From: Rickettsia sp.
Lineage (GTDB): Bacteria; Pseudomonadota; Alphaproteobacteria; Rickettsiales; Rickettsiaceae
Length of the DNA stretch: 7,745 nucleotides
Direction of reading: 5' to 3'
NCBI GenBank assembly: GCA_031254535.1
Contig: JAIRUG010000044.1
Location: 1 to 7,745, forward strand
The notes under the pieces are model-generated. The model was given only the letters and a program-made list of their open reading frames with translations. It was not told the DNA's origin and did no database searches. Positions 1 through 6,607 of the stretch are shown here, piece after piece. A program made the position numbers and the translations under genes. How positions within the stretch are numbered: the stretch's first letter is position 1; each line of letters opens with the position of its first letter.

Positions 1-62
1 ATTTTGGCATTTACATCCTTTATTACTCTTGTTCTCAGATCGTAACTATAACTTCTTGGCAT
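1..62 (-). CDS. IS630-family transposase, N-terminal fragment (runs off left edge)
   Basis: Reading the minus strand from an ATG at 62-60 gives 20 uninterrupted codons beginning MPRSYSYDLRTRVIKDV. This matches the characteristic start of IS630/Tc1-mariner-type transposases (M-x-x-x-Y-S-x-D-L-R-x-R-V-I), the beginning of the N-terminal helix-turn-helix DNA-binding region. The rest of the gene, including the DDE catalytic core, would lie to the left of the window, so I cannot tell whether it is intact. No good Shine-Dalgarno sequence precedes the ATG on the minus strand. The AT-rich stretch at 63-120 would be the outer end of the element, but I could not define its terminal inverted repeat. The family call rests on motif recognition; activity is unknown. 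Confidence 0.72.
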   Translation of the reverse strand, partial: MPRSYSYDLRTRVIKDVNAK

Positions 63-145
63 CGGATTTTACTATATTTTTTCTCTCTATATTTATACTA
101 TATTTTCTTCCTCTTGTCGCTATTTTCTTTGATTAAGCTATACTT

Positions 146-181
146 CATTGCGAGGAGGCGTGAGCCGACGAAGCAATCCAT
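146..181 (+). repeat. Short palindromic intergenic repeat, unit 1
   Basis: A stand-alone copy of the repeat found several times in this window: left arm CATTGCGAG (146-154), a variable centre, and right arm GACGAAGCAATCCAT (167-181). The outer arms pair (ATTGC with GCAAT), and the centre forms its own small hairpin, GGC (157-159) with GCC (164-166) around GTGA. It is clearly GC-richer than the surrounding sequence. Repeats of this appearance are common in spacers of Rickettsia-like genomes. No coding role is visible. Confidence 0.75.
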
Positions 182-227
182 TTTTGGTTACTATTAAACT
201 GCCATTATGCCGCTATAAAACTAAAAG

Positions 228-268
228 TTGACAAGATTGGAATAATATGATAAATAAGTTGATATAAT
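228..268 (+). promoter_or_regulatory. Promoter-like boxes upstream of the MITE
   Basis: A perfect TTGACA (228-233) lies 17 nt before TAAATA (251-256, four of six consensus bases). Ten bases downstream there is an extended -10, TG-A-TATAAT (260-268), with no good -35 at normal spacing. Either could start a transcript that would cross the MITE hairpin at 302-483 and reach the transporter gene, giving a long 5' leader. This is a pattern match only; AT-rich DNA produces such boxes often. Confidence 0.3.
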
Positions 269-301
269 GTAGGGATAAATTCCTAAAAGAATATTTATCA
301 C

Positions 302-483
302 TCACTTTACGCATAACCCCCATGGCAATTTAAAAATTGCAGAAAAGTACAAGACGTCATTGCGAGACCACGTAGTGGTCGTGGCAATCCACATTCATTG
401 GATTGCTTCGTCGCCACCAAAAGTTCCTAGCAATGACGTCAGGTTATTTTTCCTATGACTTTTAAATGCCATGCGTAAGGTAA
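302..483. mobile_element. MITE-like palindromic element, copy 1, with 9-bp target duplication
   Basis: The ends are 13-nt terminal inverted repeats: 302-314 (TCACTTTACGCAT) against the reverse complement of 471-483 (TTACCTTACGCAT), 11 of 13 identical. The element is flanked immediately by the perfect 9-bp direct repeat ATTTATCAC (293-301 and 484-492), as expected for a target-site duplication. Inside are a perfect GCAATTT-AA-AAATTGC hairpin (325-340) and a large inverted pair, GACGTCATTGC (353-363) with GCAATGACGTC (430-440). At 182 bp it has no coding capacity, so it would need a transposase in trans. It sits 93 bp upstream of the transporter start. A related copy begins at 1866. Confidence 0.7.
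358..435. repeat. Two palindromic repeat units, head to head, in the centre of MITE copy 1
   Basis: Unit 2 (358-391) reads CATTGCGAG ... GTGGCAATCCA on the plus strand; its centre is a perfect 6-bp hairpin, GACCAC (366-371) with GTGGTC (375-380). Unit 3 (399-435) is the same repeat in opposite orientation (TGGATTGCTTCGTCG ... AGCAATG). The two therefore form one long cruciform or RNA stem, with each arm carrying smaller hairpins. The centre of unit 3 has lost its self-complementarity. Confidence 0.72.
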
Positions 484-515
484 ATTTATCACAAGAAAAT
501 AAAATTATTTTACGC

Positions 516-543
516 TTTATAAGTTGGTTAAGTTGTCTATAAT
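516..543 (+). promoter_or_regulatory. Candidate promoter for the MHS transporter gene
   Basis: A perfect TATAAT at 538-543 is preceded, with a 16-nt spacer, by TTTATA at 516-521 (four of six bases of TTGACA). It lies 33 bases upstream of the ATG at 577, a sensible distance for a short leader, and just outside the MITE at 302-483. Strength cannot be judged from sequence. Confidence 0.45.
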
Positions 544-576
544 CCGATTTAATTAAATTTATTTGATAAGATATAG

Positions 577-1851
577 ATGAGTAAACCTAAGTCCGTTTTT
601 TTATCAGCAATTTCAGGAAATATACTAGAATATTACGATTTCACAGTATACTCAGTATTCTCACTAATGATTGGTCGTACATTTTTTCCTGGAAATTCAG
701 AATTTATACAAATAATGTTAAGTCTCTGTGTATTCGCAGTAGGATTTGTTACTAGACCAATAGGTGGCATATTTTTTGGTTATGTTGCAGATAAATATGG
801 TCGTCGTATCTCCTTGATTATTTCTATGCTTGGCATGACTATACCAACATTCACTATGGGGTTAATCCCTTCTTATTACAGCATAGGAATTTGTGCACCA
901 ATAATATTGATCATAATGCGTCTCTTACAAGGTCTGTGTATTAGTGGTGAAGGGGCTGGAGCGGCTATTTTTATTCTAGAGCATCATCAAAATTTACGAT
1001 CGGGTTTAACGGCTGGTTTAGTGAATGGCTCAAATATTGCTGGTACGTTGATTGCTACTCTTGTGGGAATTATTATTGAACAATATTTTCATCATCTTAA
1101 CTTTGCTTGGCGTTTTGCATTTTTATTGGGTGGAGTTCTAGGGTTGGTTGGCTTTTATTTACGTCTTCGTGTATCAGAGACCCCTATTTTTAAAATGTTA
1201 GCTGAACAGAACAAAACTTTAAAGGCTCCTTTTATTAACGTAGTCAAGACAGCTTGGAAAGCAATGTTTTTAACATTTTGTGCTGGTGCATTTGCTAGCA
1301 GTATTGTATATTTAATAAAAACCTCCAATGTATATTACCATGATGTCATGCATCTTGATAATACAACTGCCCTTATTTATCTATTATATATCAATTTCAT
1401 AATGATGATATCTATGCCGTTATTTGGTGGATTAACTGATATTATTGGAAAATTTAAAGTGCTAGTTTTAGTAAGTATAGCGATCTTAATACTAGTTTTA
1501 CCTACTCTATTATCTATGTCATTACCATCCATGTGGCAACAAATTTTTGCTCTAACTATCTTAGGTATTCTTGGTGGGTCAATAGCTGGAACAGCCTATA
1601 GTATCATTATCGTGTTATTTTCTCCTGAGCAAAAATTTTCTGGTGTATCTTCTAGTTATAATCTAGGTATTGCCTTGTTTGGCGGAACTTCCCCTCTTAT
1701 TTCACGTTGGCTTGTTGGAAAAACAGGCTTGTTTTACGCCCCTGCTTTTTATATTATGACTACTTCTATCGTATTTTTAGTTATCATTTATTTTATGAGG
1801 AATGAAATGAGACGATTAATTAACACTAATAGCTACAAGAAAAACTATTAA
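577..1851 (+). CDS. MFS transporter of the metabolite:H+ symporter (ProP-like) family
   Basis: A 424-residue inner-membrane protein with about 12 hydrophobic segments. Family signatures visible in order: GNILEYYDFTVY (14-25) at the first helix; the motif-A region RPIGGIFFGYVADKYGRR (60-77) between helices 2 and 3; RLLQGLCISGE (115-125) in helix 4; a degenerate second motif A, GGLTDIIGK (284-292); and SGVSSSYNLGIALFGG (355-370), typical of MHS/ProP proteins. These proteins import small solutes such as proline, betaine or organic acids with protons. Rickettsiae carry several ProP paralogues, and the substrate here cannot be read from sequence. The length is near normal for the family and there is no frameshift. 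The ATG at 577 begins the usual short cytoplasmic N-terminus; a weak GATAAG lies 6 nt upstream. The gene is bracketed by two related MITE copies (302-483 and from 1866). Confidence 0.9.
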   Translation: MSKPKSVFLSAISGNILEYYDFTVYSVFSLMIGRTFFPGNSEFIQIMLSLCVFAVGFVTRPIGGIFFGYVADKYGRRISLIISMLGMTIPTFTMGLIPSYYSIGICAPIILIIMRLLQGLCISGEGAGAAIFILEHHQNLRSGLTAGLVNGSNIAGTLIATLVGIIIEQYFHHLNFAWRFAFLLGGVLGLVGFYLRLRVSETPIFKMLAEQNKTLKAPFINVVKTAWKAMFLTFCAGAFASSIVYLIKTSNVYYHDVMHLDNTTALIYLLYINFIMMISMPLFGGLTDIIGKFKVLVLVSIAILILVLPTLLSMSLPSMWQQIFALTILGILGGSIAGTAYSIIIVLFSPEQKFSGVSSSYNLGIALFGGTSPLISRWLVGKTGLFYAPAFYIMTTSIVFLVIIYFMRNEMRRLINTNSYKKNY

Positions 1852-1865
1852 TCGTTATTAATGAT

Positions 1866-2126
1866 TTACCTTACGCATAACATATTGTAATTTAAAAATT
1901 GCATAAAAGTACAAGACCTCTATTAGCGAGGAGTGCGGAAACCGCACGACGAAGTAATACATGTGACAAGCTTCATGGATTGCCACGCTCACGTACGTTC
2001 GCTCGCAATGACGAGTTAATAGGTGCATACATCATTGCGAGGAAACCATAAGGTCGACGAAGCAATCCATTTTTAATCATTTTCTTGGATTGCATCAATG
2101 CTACTAAAATAGCTCCTCGCTAATAG
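1866..2126. mobile_element. MITE-like element, copy 2, enlarged and decayed
   Basis: It begins 15 bases after the transporter stop with TTACCTTACGCAT (1866-1878), identical to the terminal repeat at the right end of copy 1 (read in reverse). The next ~40 bases match the left part of copy 1, including ATTTAAAAATTGCA and AAAAGTACAAGAC. An outer inverted pair, CTATTAGCGAGGA (1920-1932) with TCCTCGCTAATAG (2114-2126), is perfect over 13 bp and encloses further palindromic units. I found no clear right-hand terminal repeat, so the right boundary is uncertain; 2126 is the end of the outer inverted repeat. ATTAATG at 2147-2153 resembles the sequence before the left end (ATTAATGAT, 1857-1865), but only 7 of 9 bases match. 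Confidence 0.6.
1920..2126. repeat. Four nested palindromic repeat units in alternating orientation
   Basis: Unit 4 (1920 to about 1962, plus orientation, diverged) has a perfect central hairpin, GTGCGG (1933-1938) with CCGCAC (1942-1947). Unit 5 (1976-2010, minus orientation: TGGATTGCCACG ... CGCAATG) has an ACGTACGT centre. Unit 6 (2033-2069, plus: CATTGCGAGG ... GAAGCAATCCA) has the small centre ACC-ATAA-GGT. Unit 7 (2086-2126, minus, decayed) closes the outer pair with unit 4. The block is GC-richer than its surroundings. Lying directly after the transporter stop, it could also end or slow transcription there. The remaining spacer to hemF (2127-2236) holds only AT-rich sequence. Confidence 0.7.
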
Positions 2127-2236
2127 ACGACTGGGATATCTAAAACATTAATGGGTTAACTATATAAAGAAATTATTTTTTAAAAAAGTCTTAGTGGAAG
2201 AAATTTTTGGAGTATACTGTAAAAACTTGAAGAATT

Positions 2237-3070
2237 ATGATTAATAATAAGGAAAAGGCAATAACATGGTTCACAAATTTATGTGATCAAGTATGTAGCG
2301 AATTAGAGAAAATTGAGCTTGAGTATGGCAAGGCAAGAGGTTTAGCACCCGCAAAATTCATACGATCCCCCTGGGATAGAAAAAGCGGTGGTGGTGGAGT
2401 AATGTCTGTAATGCGTGGTAACTTATTTGAGAAAGTTGGGGTGAATATTTCTACAGTTTTTGGAGAATTATCTCCAGAATTTAGTAAAAATATACCGGGT
2501 ACGGAAAATAGTAGGAAATTTTTTGCTACTGGTATTTCTATCGTTGCTCACCTTACTTCTCCATTAATACCAGCAGTGCATTTCAATACCCGCTATATTG
2601 AAACTGCTAATCGTTGGTTTGGCGGGGGGGGCGACCTAACGCCATTTTATCCTGATAAAAATGAGACGGCAAGATTTCATACTGCTTTTAAACAAGTTTG
2701 TAATAAACATGATCCAAGTTATTATCCTAAATTTACAAAACAATGCGATGAATATTTTTACTTAAAACATCGGAATGAACCAAGAGGAGTAGGAGGTATA
2801 TTTTATGATTATTTAAATACCGGAAATTTTAATAATGATTTTTCTTTTACTAAAGACGTAGGACAAGCATTTTTGACAATATATCCTGAAATTGTTAGAA
2901 CAAAAATGTTTCTACCTTGGACCAAGGAACAAAGAGATTATCAATTAGTACGTCGAGGCAGATATGTTGAGTTTAACTTATTATATGATCGTGGTACATT
3001 ATTTGGCTTAATGACAGACGGTAATGTTGAAGCAATATTAATGTCTATGCCACCAGAGGTACGCTGGTAA
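2237..3070 (+). CDS. hemF: Oxygen-dependent coproporphyrinogen III oxidase
   Basis: A soluble haem-biosynthesis enzyme that uses O2 to decarboxylate coproporphyrinogen III to protoporphyrinogen IX. The 277 residues are collinear with the HemF/CPOX family: RKSGGGGVMSVMRGNLFEKVGVN (48-70, described by its Gly-rich and GxLFEK core), HFNTRY (115-120), RWFGGGGDLTPFYP (126-139), CDEYFYLKHRNEPRGVGG (170-187), FLPWTKEQRDYQLVRRGRYVEF (225-246) and the terminal PPEVRW. His105, His115, His148 and His178 appear to match the conserved histidines reported for E. coli HemF (by-eye alignment). The ATG at 2237 is preceded only by a weak GAAG (2229-2232); TATACT (2213-2218) could be a -10 but has no clear -35. 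Codons 129-132 (GGGG) contain an 8-G run (2624-2631), unusual in such AT-rich DNA. Confidence 0.96.
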   Translation: MINNKEKAITWFTNLCDQVCSELEKIELEYGKARGLAPAKFIRSPWDRKSGGGGVMSVMRGNLFEKVGVNISTVFGELSPEFSKNIPGTENSRKFFATGISIVAHLTSPLIPAVHFNTRYIETANRWFGGGGDLTPFYPDKNETARFHTAFKQVCNKHDPSYYPKFTKQCDEYFYLKHRNEPRGVGGIFYDYLNTGNFNNDFSFTKDVGQAFLTIYPEIVRTKMFLPWTKEQRDYQLVRRGRYVEFNLLYDRGTLFGLMTDGNVEAILMSMPPEVRW

Positions 3071-3099
3071 CCTATAATCTTTCAGAAGAAGGTACTGTT

Positions 3100-3198
3100 A
3101 AAAAATATAAGATATACTTGATATGTGACAATGCAGGACATCACAAATCAAAGTTGGTTCAACTAAACTTGAAAACTACAGGTTTTTTAGTATATTCA
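3100..3198 (+). pseudogene. Fossil of an IS630-family transposase core
   Basis: The frame shared with alaS reads KKYKIYLICDNAGHHKSKLV, then Q-LNLKTTGF-LVYS, before the real alaS start. The I-x-L-I-x-D-N-A-x-x-H-K-S-x stretch is the second catalytic Asp block of IS630-type DDE transposases, and the following residues resemble the run towards the usual LPPYSPxLNxIE motif. That motif and the third acidic residue are gone, and stops at 3022-3024 and 3028-3030 close the frame upstream. No other piece of the element remains in the hemF-alaS spacer (3071-3249). This is therefore a short relic, unrelated to AlaRS. The opposite end of an IS630-type gene is seen at 1-62, but no shared origin can be shown. 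Confidence 0.6.
3169..3196 (+). promoter_or_regulatory. Candidate alaS promoter inside the transposase fossil
   Basis: TTGAAA (3169-3174, five of six bases of TTGACA) and TATATT (3191-3196, five of six of TATAAT) are separated by 16 nt. A start near 3203 would give a leader of about 47 nt containing the alaS ribosome binding site. Both boxes lie within the degraded transposase reading frame. This is pattern-based. Confidence 0.45.
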
Positions 3199-3234
3199 TT
3201 CAAGTATATATTAGTTAAACAAAATTATTTTTCC

Positions 3235-3240
3235 AAGGAG
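3235..3240 (+). promoter_or_regulatory. Ribosome binding site that fixes the alaS start
   Basis: AAGGAG ends 9 nt before the ATG at 3250. This decides the start: the longer open frame from TTG at 3118 has no such site and would add 44 residues taken from a transposase relic. Confidence 0.8.
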
Positions 3241-3249
3241 CATTTACTC

Positions 3250-5946
3250 ATGACTAAACTTACCATTGAAAAAATTAGAAGTAAATTTATAAGTTATTTT
3301 GTTGAAAATAATCATGTACACGTTCCAGCTAGTTCCCTAATTCCTCATAATGATCCTAGTTTAATGTTTGTTAATTCCGGGATGGTACAATTTAAAAATG
3401 TTTTTACTGGTCAGGAAAGTAGGGATTATCAAAGAGTAGTTACTAGCCAGAAATCGTTACGGGCTGGTGGTAAGCATAATGACCTTGAGAATGTTGGCTA
3501 TACCGCAAGACATCATACATTCTTTGAAATGTTGGGCAATTTTTCTTTTGGTGATTATTTTAAGGAAGAAGCAATATATCATGCTTGGAATCTTTTAACC
3601 AAGGAATTTGCTATAGCCAAAGAGAAATTATATGTAACGGTTTATCATACTGATGAAGAAGCAGCTACATATTGGAAAAAAATTGCTAATTTAAGCGATG
3701 ACCGAATTATTAAAATAAAAACCACTGATAATTTTTGGTCAATGGGAGATACTGGACCTTGTGGACCATGTTCAGAAATTTTTTATGATCATGGGGAACA
3801 GATAAGAGGTGGATTGCCAGGAACGAAAGATCAAGATGGAGATCGCTTCATTGAGATATGGAATATGGTCTTTATGCAATTTGAGCAATTGGATAGTGAT
3901 ACTAGGATTGAATTGCCTAAAAAATCTATTGATACTGGAATGGGGTTAGAACGTATTAGTGCTGTGATGCAAAACGTGTATAATAATTATGAGACAGATT
4001 TATTTAAGGAAATAATCGCCTATACCGAAAATATAGTAAAAGTTAAAGTAGAAGGAGAGGCTAAGTTTTCTTACCGAGTTATTGCAGATCATTTACGTGC
4101 TTGTGCTTTTTTAATTAGTGATGGCATCATGCCATCAAATGAAGGTAGAGGCTATATACTTAGGCGTATTATGCGTCGAAGTATGAGGCATGCCCATATA
4201 CTTGGTAGTAGTGAACCTTTGATGCATAGATTACTTGCCAAATTAGTAGATCTTATGGGAACAACTTATCCTGAACTGAGAAGGGCTGAGGATTTTGCAA
4301 GTAATATCCTGGAACAGGAAGAAATAAGATTTAAAGTAACTCTTGAACGGGGGCTTAAACTGCTTGATGATGAAACAAATCATCTTAGTAAGAACTCAGA
4401 ACTTTCAGGAGAAACAGTCTTTAAATTATATGATACATATGGCTTCCCTGTTGATTTAACTGAAGATATATTAAAAGCTAAACAAATCTCAATTGATCTT
4501 GATGGCTTTAATAATAAGATGCAAGAGCAAAAAGAAAGGGCAAGAAAATCTTGGTTAGGTTCGAATGAATCTAAAACAGATAAGATGTGGTTTGATATTA
4601 AAGCAGAATTTGGTAGTACCGAATTTTTGGGTTACTATTTGAATGAGGCGGAAGGTAAGATATTAGCTTTAATTAAAGATAATAAATTAGTTGATACTAT
4701 AGAAACTAGTCAGGAGAAATTCATTCTAATTAGTAATCAAACTCCTTTTTATGGAGAGTCTGGTGGACAGATGGGGGATATAGGTTATATCAAATCTACC
4801 AATAGTAAAATTAGAGTAGTAGATACTGTAAAATATCTTGGTTCAATAATTGCTCATATATGCATTTTGCAGGAAGGGAAAAGCATCAAGGTCGGAGATA
4901 ATGCTGATTTTGCTATTGATATTAAATACCGTAATAATTTAAGAATTCATCATTCTGCAACTCATATATTACATGCAGTATTACATCAAGTGTTGGGTAA
5001 ACACGTAACGCAGAAAGGGTCGCTTGTAGCATATGATCGTCTACGTTTTGATATTAGCCATATGGCAGCATTAACTCAAAAAGAAATTATCTTGATAGAA
5101 GATAAAGTAAATCAAATTATTACTGATAACTCCAAAGTTACCACAACATTAATGTCAACAGATGAAGCTATTAAGGTAGGTGCTATGGCTTTATTTGGTG
5201 AAAAATATGATTCTGAAGTAAGGGTGGTCGCAATGGGCAATCCGCTTGAACTAAATTCACTTGAGCTTTGTGGAGGGACGCATGTTACTAGAACTGGTGA
5301 CATTGGAATGTTTAAAATTATCAGCGAAAATGCTATTGCAGCTGGCATTCGAAGGATAGAAGCTGTTTGTGGTGAATTTGTCTTAAAATTAATTAGGCAG
5401 AATGAGACGGTAATTGAAACCATGTCTTCAACCTTAAAAATAGGCAAGAATGAAATTATTGATAAAGTTAATAGTTTAATTGCTAGTAAAAAACAATTAG
5501 AAGAGCAGTTAGTATCTCTTCAGGTTTCGATGCTTGATTTGAGTATTGAGCAAATTGCTAAGGACTCAGTCAGTGTCTCCGATATAAAGCTTATTTATAA
5601 GATAGTACAAAATTTAGATAGTAAAATATTACGATTATCTGCCGAACGAATAGCTGACAAGTGTGATAATCTTGTGATTATATATATAGCTATACCGGAG
5701 AAACTTAAAGAAGTTGCAGCGGCTAAAGGGCATAATTATGGCAAATTATCGATTACAGTTGCTGTTAGTAAAAAAATCAGTAATAAGGTTCATGCTGGTA
5801 ACTTGGCTAAAGAAATTTCTATATTCCTTGGTGGTAGTGGCGGTGGTGGTCAGGCAAATATAGCCCAAGCAGGTGGCACGGACGTAGGTAAAGTAGAAAG
5901 ATTACCAGATATGATAGGGGAGTTGTTATCAAGACTTAGGTTCTAA
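3250..5946 (+). CDS. alaS: Alanine--tRNA ligase
   Basis: A cytoplasmic class II synthetase of 898 residues that charges tRNA-Ala with alanine and hydrolyses mischarged Ser/Gly-tRNA-Ala; E. coli AlaRS has 876. In order: aminoacylation domain with motif 1 around 37-52, motif 2 with TARHHTFFEMLGNFSFGDYF (85-104), FWSMGDTGPCGPCSEI (162-177) and motif 3 IDTGMGLERI (227-236); tRNA-recognition region with PSNEGRGYILRRIMRR (295-310), where Asn297 seems to match E. coli Asn303, a G3:U70 reader; editing domain with the zinc ligands HSATH (His568, His572) and CGGTH (Cys674, His678); and a C-Ala domain ending with a Gly-rich stretch GGSGGGGQANIAQAGG. All key blocks are present and unbroken. The ATG at 3250 was chosen over the in-frame TTG at 3118 because MTKLTIEKIRSKF is the normal family N-terminus and an AAGGAG precedes it. 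No convincing terminator follows; the spacer 5947-6139 holds the pal promoter region. Confidence 0.97.
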   Translation: MTKLTIEKIRSKFISYFVENNHVHVPASSLIPHNDPSLMFVNSGMVQFKNVFTGQESRDYQRVVTSQKSLRAGGKHNDLENVGYTARHHTFFEMLGNFSFGDYFKEEAIYHAWNLLTKEFAIAKEKLYVTVYHTDEEAATYWKKIANLSDDRIIKIKTTDNFWSMGDTGPCGPCSEIFYDHGEQIRGGLPGTKDQDGDRFIEIWNMVFMQFEQLDSDTRIELPKKSIDTGMGLERISAVMQNVYNNYETDLFKEIIAYTENIVKVKVEGEAKFSYRVIADHLRACAFLISDGIMPSNEGRGYILRRIMRRSMRHAHILGSSEPLMHRLLAKLVDLMGTTYPELRRAEDFASNILEQEEIRFKVTLERGLKLLDDETNHLSKNSELSGETVFKLYDTYGFPVDLTEDILKAKQISIDLDGFNNKMQEQKERARKSWLGSNESKTDKMWFDIKAEFGSTEFLGYYLNEAEGKILALIKDNKLVDTIETSQEKFILISNQTPFYGESGGQMGDIGYIKSTNSKIRVVDTVKYLGSIIAHICILQEGKSIKVGDNADFAIDIKYRNNLRIHHSATHILHAVLHQVLGKHVTQKGSLVAYDRLRFDISHMAALTQKEIILIEDKVNQIITDNSKVTTTLMSTDEAIKVGAMALFGEKYDSEVRVVAMGNPLELNSLELCGGTHVTRTGDIGMFKIISENAIAAGIRRIEAVCGEFVLKLIRQNETVIETMSSTLKIGKNEIIDKVNSLIASKKQLEEQLVSLQVSMLDLSIEQIAKDSVSVSDIKLIYKIVQNLDSKILRLSAERIADKCDNLVIIYIAIPEKLKEVAAAKGHNYGKLSITVAVSKKISNKVHAGNLAKEISIFLGGSGGGGQANIAQAGGTDVGKVERLPDMIGELLSRLRF

Positions 5947-6076
5947 AATTAAACTTACTCCTCTGGCTATATATGATATTTCTAACACATATACTCAAAA
6001 GTTTACAATTTAATGTTAGAATAACTTTATGCTTTTAAGTGATGATATGATAGTATATAATACAGGAAATGGGTGT

Positions 6077-6106
6077 TTAACAATTTTATTGTTAGGCAAA
6101 TATAAA
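6077..6106 (+). promoter_or_regulatory. Candidate pal promoter with overlapping inverted repeat
   Basis: TTAACA (6077-6082, five of six) and TATAAA (6101-6106, five of six) are 18 nt apart; a start near 6113 would leave a leader of about 27 nt. A perfect inverted repeat, TAACAA (6078-6083) and TTGTTA (6089-6094) with a 5-nt centre, overlaps the -35 box and could be an operator or a chance AT-rich palindrome. A second, isolated TATAAT lies upstream at 6056-6061 with only a poor -35. Confidence 0.45.
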
Positions 6107-6139
6107 TTAGTAGCTTATTTATAATTTAAGGAGTTTATT

Positions 6140-6601
6140 ATGATACTAAAAAAAACTACAGTAGCTTTTTTAGCACTATTTGTGCTTTCTGGGTGTGGTG
6201 GTAAGAAAAAACCGATAGATACAGGGGTAGCTCATGAGGTTGAGGAAAGTTCCTTAGCTCCTGATTTCGAAAGACAGGCTGGTGATAGAGTATTCTTTGC
6301 TTTTAATAAATCAGATATTTCACAAAAAGCAAAAGAACAACTAAATAAACAAGCAGATTGGTTAAAAAACCATCCTCTTGCGAACGCTACTATTGAAGGA
6401 CATTGTGATGATAGAGGCACAAGAGAATATAACTTGGCACTTGGTGAAAGAAGGGCAGAAGCTGTTCGAAAATACTTAACTAATCTAGGAGTTAGGAACA
6501 GGCTTGATACTATCTCTTACGGTAAAGAGAGACCAGCTGTTGATGGTGATAACGAAGCAGCTTGGGCACAGAACCGTAGAGCTGTAACTCTTGTAAAATA
6601 A
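6140..6601 (+). CDS. pal: Peptidoglycan-associated lipoprotein Pal
   Basis: An outer-membrane lipoprotein of the Tol-Pal system that tethers the outer membrane to peptidoglycan and helps its constriction at division. The 153-residue product has a lipoprotein signal (1-18) with basic KK, a hydrophobic core and the lipobox LSGC, so Cys19 would be acylated. A short polar linker follows, then an OmpA-like domain (about 50-153) with VFFAFNKSDI (51-60) and GHCDDRGTREYN (87-98), continuing LALGERRAEAVRKYL (99-113). Asp90 and Arg105 are 15 apart, like the diaminopimelate-binding Asp/Arg pair of OmpA-like domains. A strong AAGGAG (6128-6133) lies 6 nt before the ATG. Pal often sits beside tolB; here its neighbours are alaS and dut, so the gene stands alone. 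Confidence 0.96.
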   Translation: MILKKTTVAFLALFVLSGCGGKKKPIDTGVAHEVEESSLAPDFERQAGDRVFFAFNKSDISQKAKEQLNKQADWLKNHPLANATIEGHCDDRGTREYNLALGERRAEAVRKYLTNLGVRNRLDTISYGKERPAVDGDNEAAWAQNRRAVTLVK

Positions 6602-6607
6602 GGTATG

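Noticed and set aside
71..106. Direct repeat ACTATATTTT at 71-80 and 97-106
   Set aside because: A 10-mer of nearly pure A and T recurs easily in such sequence; it cannot be tied to an IS end without the rest of the element.
1..2236. CRISPR array among the repeated ATTGCGAG/GCAATCCA units
   Set aside because: Units alternate in orientation, are irregularly spaced, and their centres are palindromic rather than spacer-like; no cas gene is present.
3118..3249. A 44-residue N-terminal extension of AlaRS starting at TTG 3118
   Set aside because: It contains an IS630 transposase motif, lacks a ribosome binding site, and is followed by the normal AlaRS N-terminus at an ATG with AAGGAG.
5112..5447. 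Minus-strand open frame of 111 codons inside alaS
   Set aside because: It lies wholly opposite a conserved, intact AlaRS editing-domain region and has no family features; it is a shadow frame.
6232..6420. Minus-strand open frame of 62 codons inside pal
   Set aside because: It is antisense to the conserved Pal coding sequence, with no recognisable motifs.
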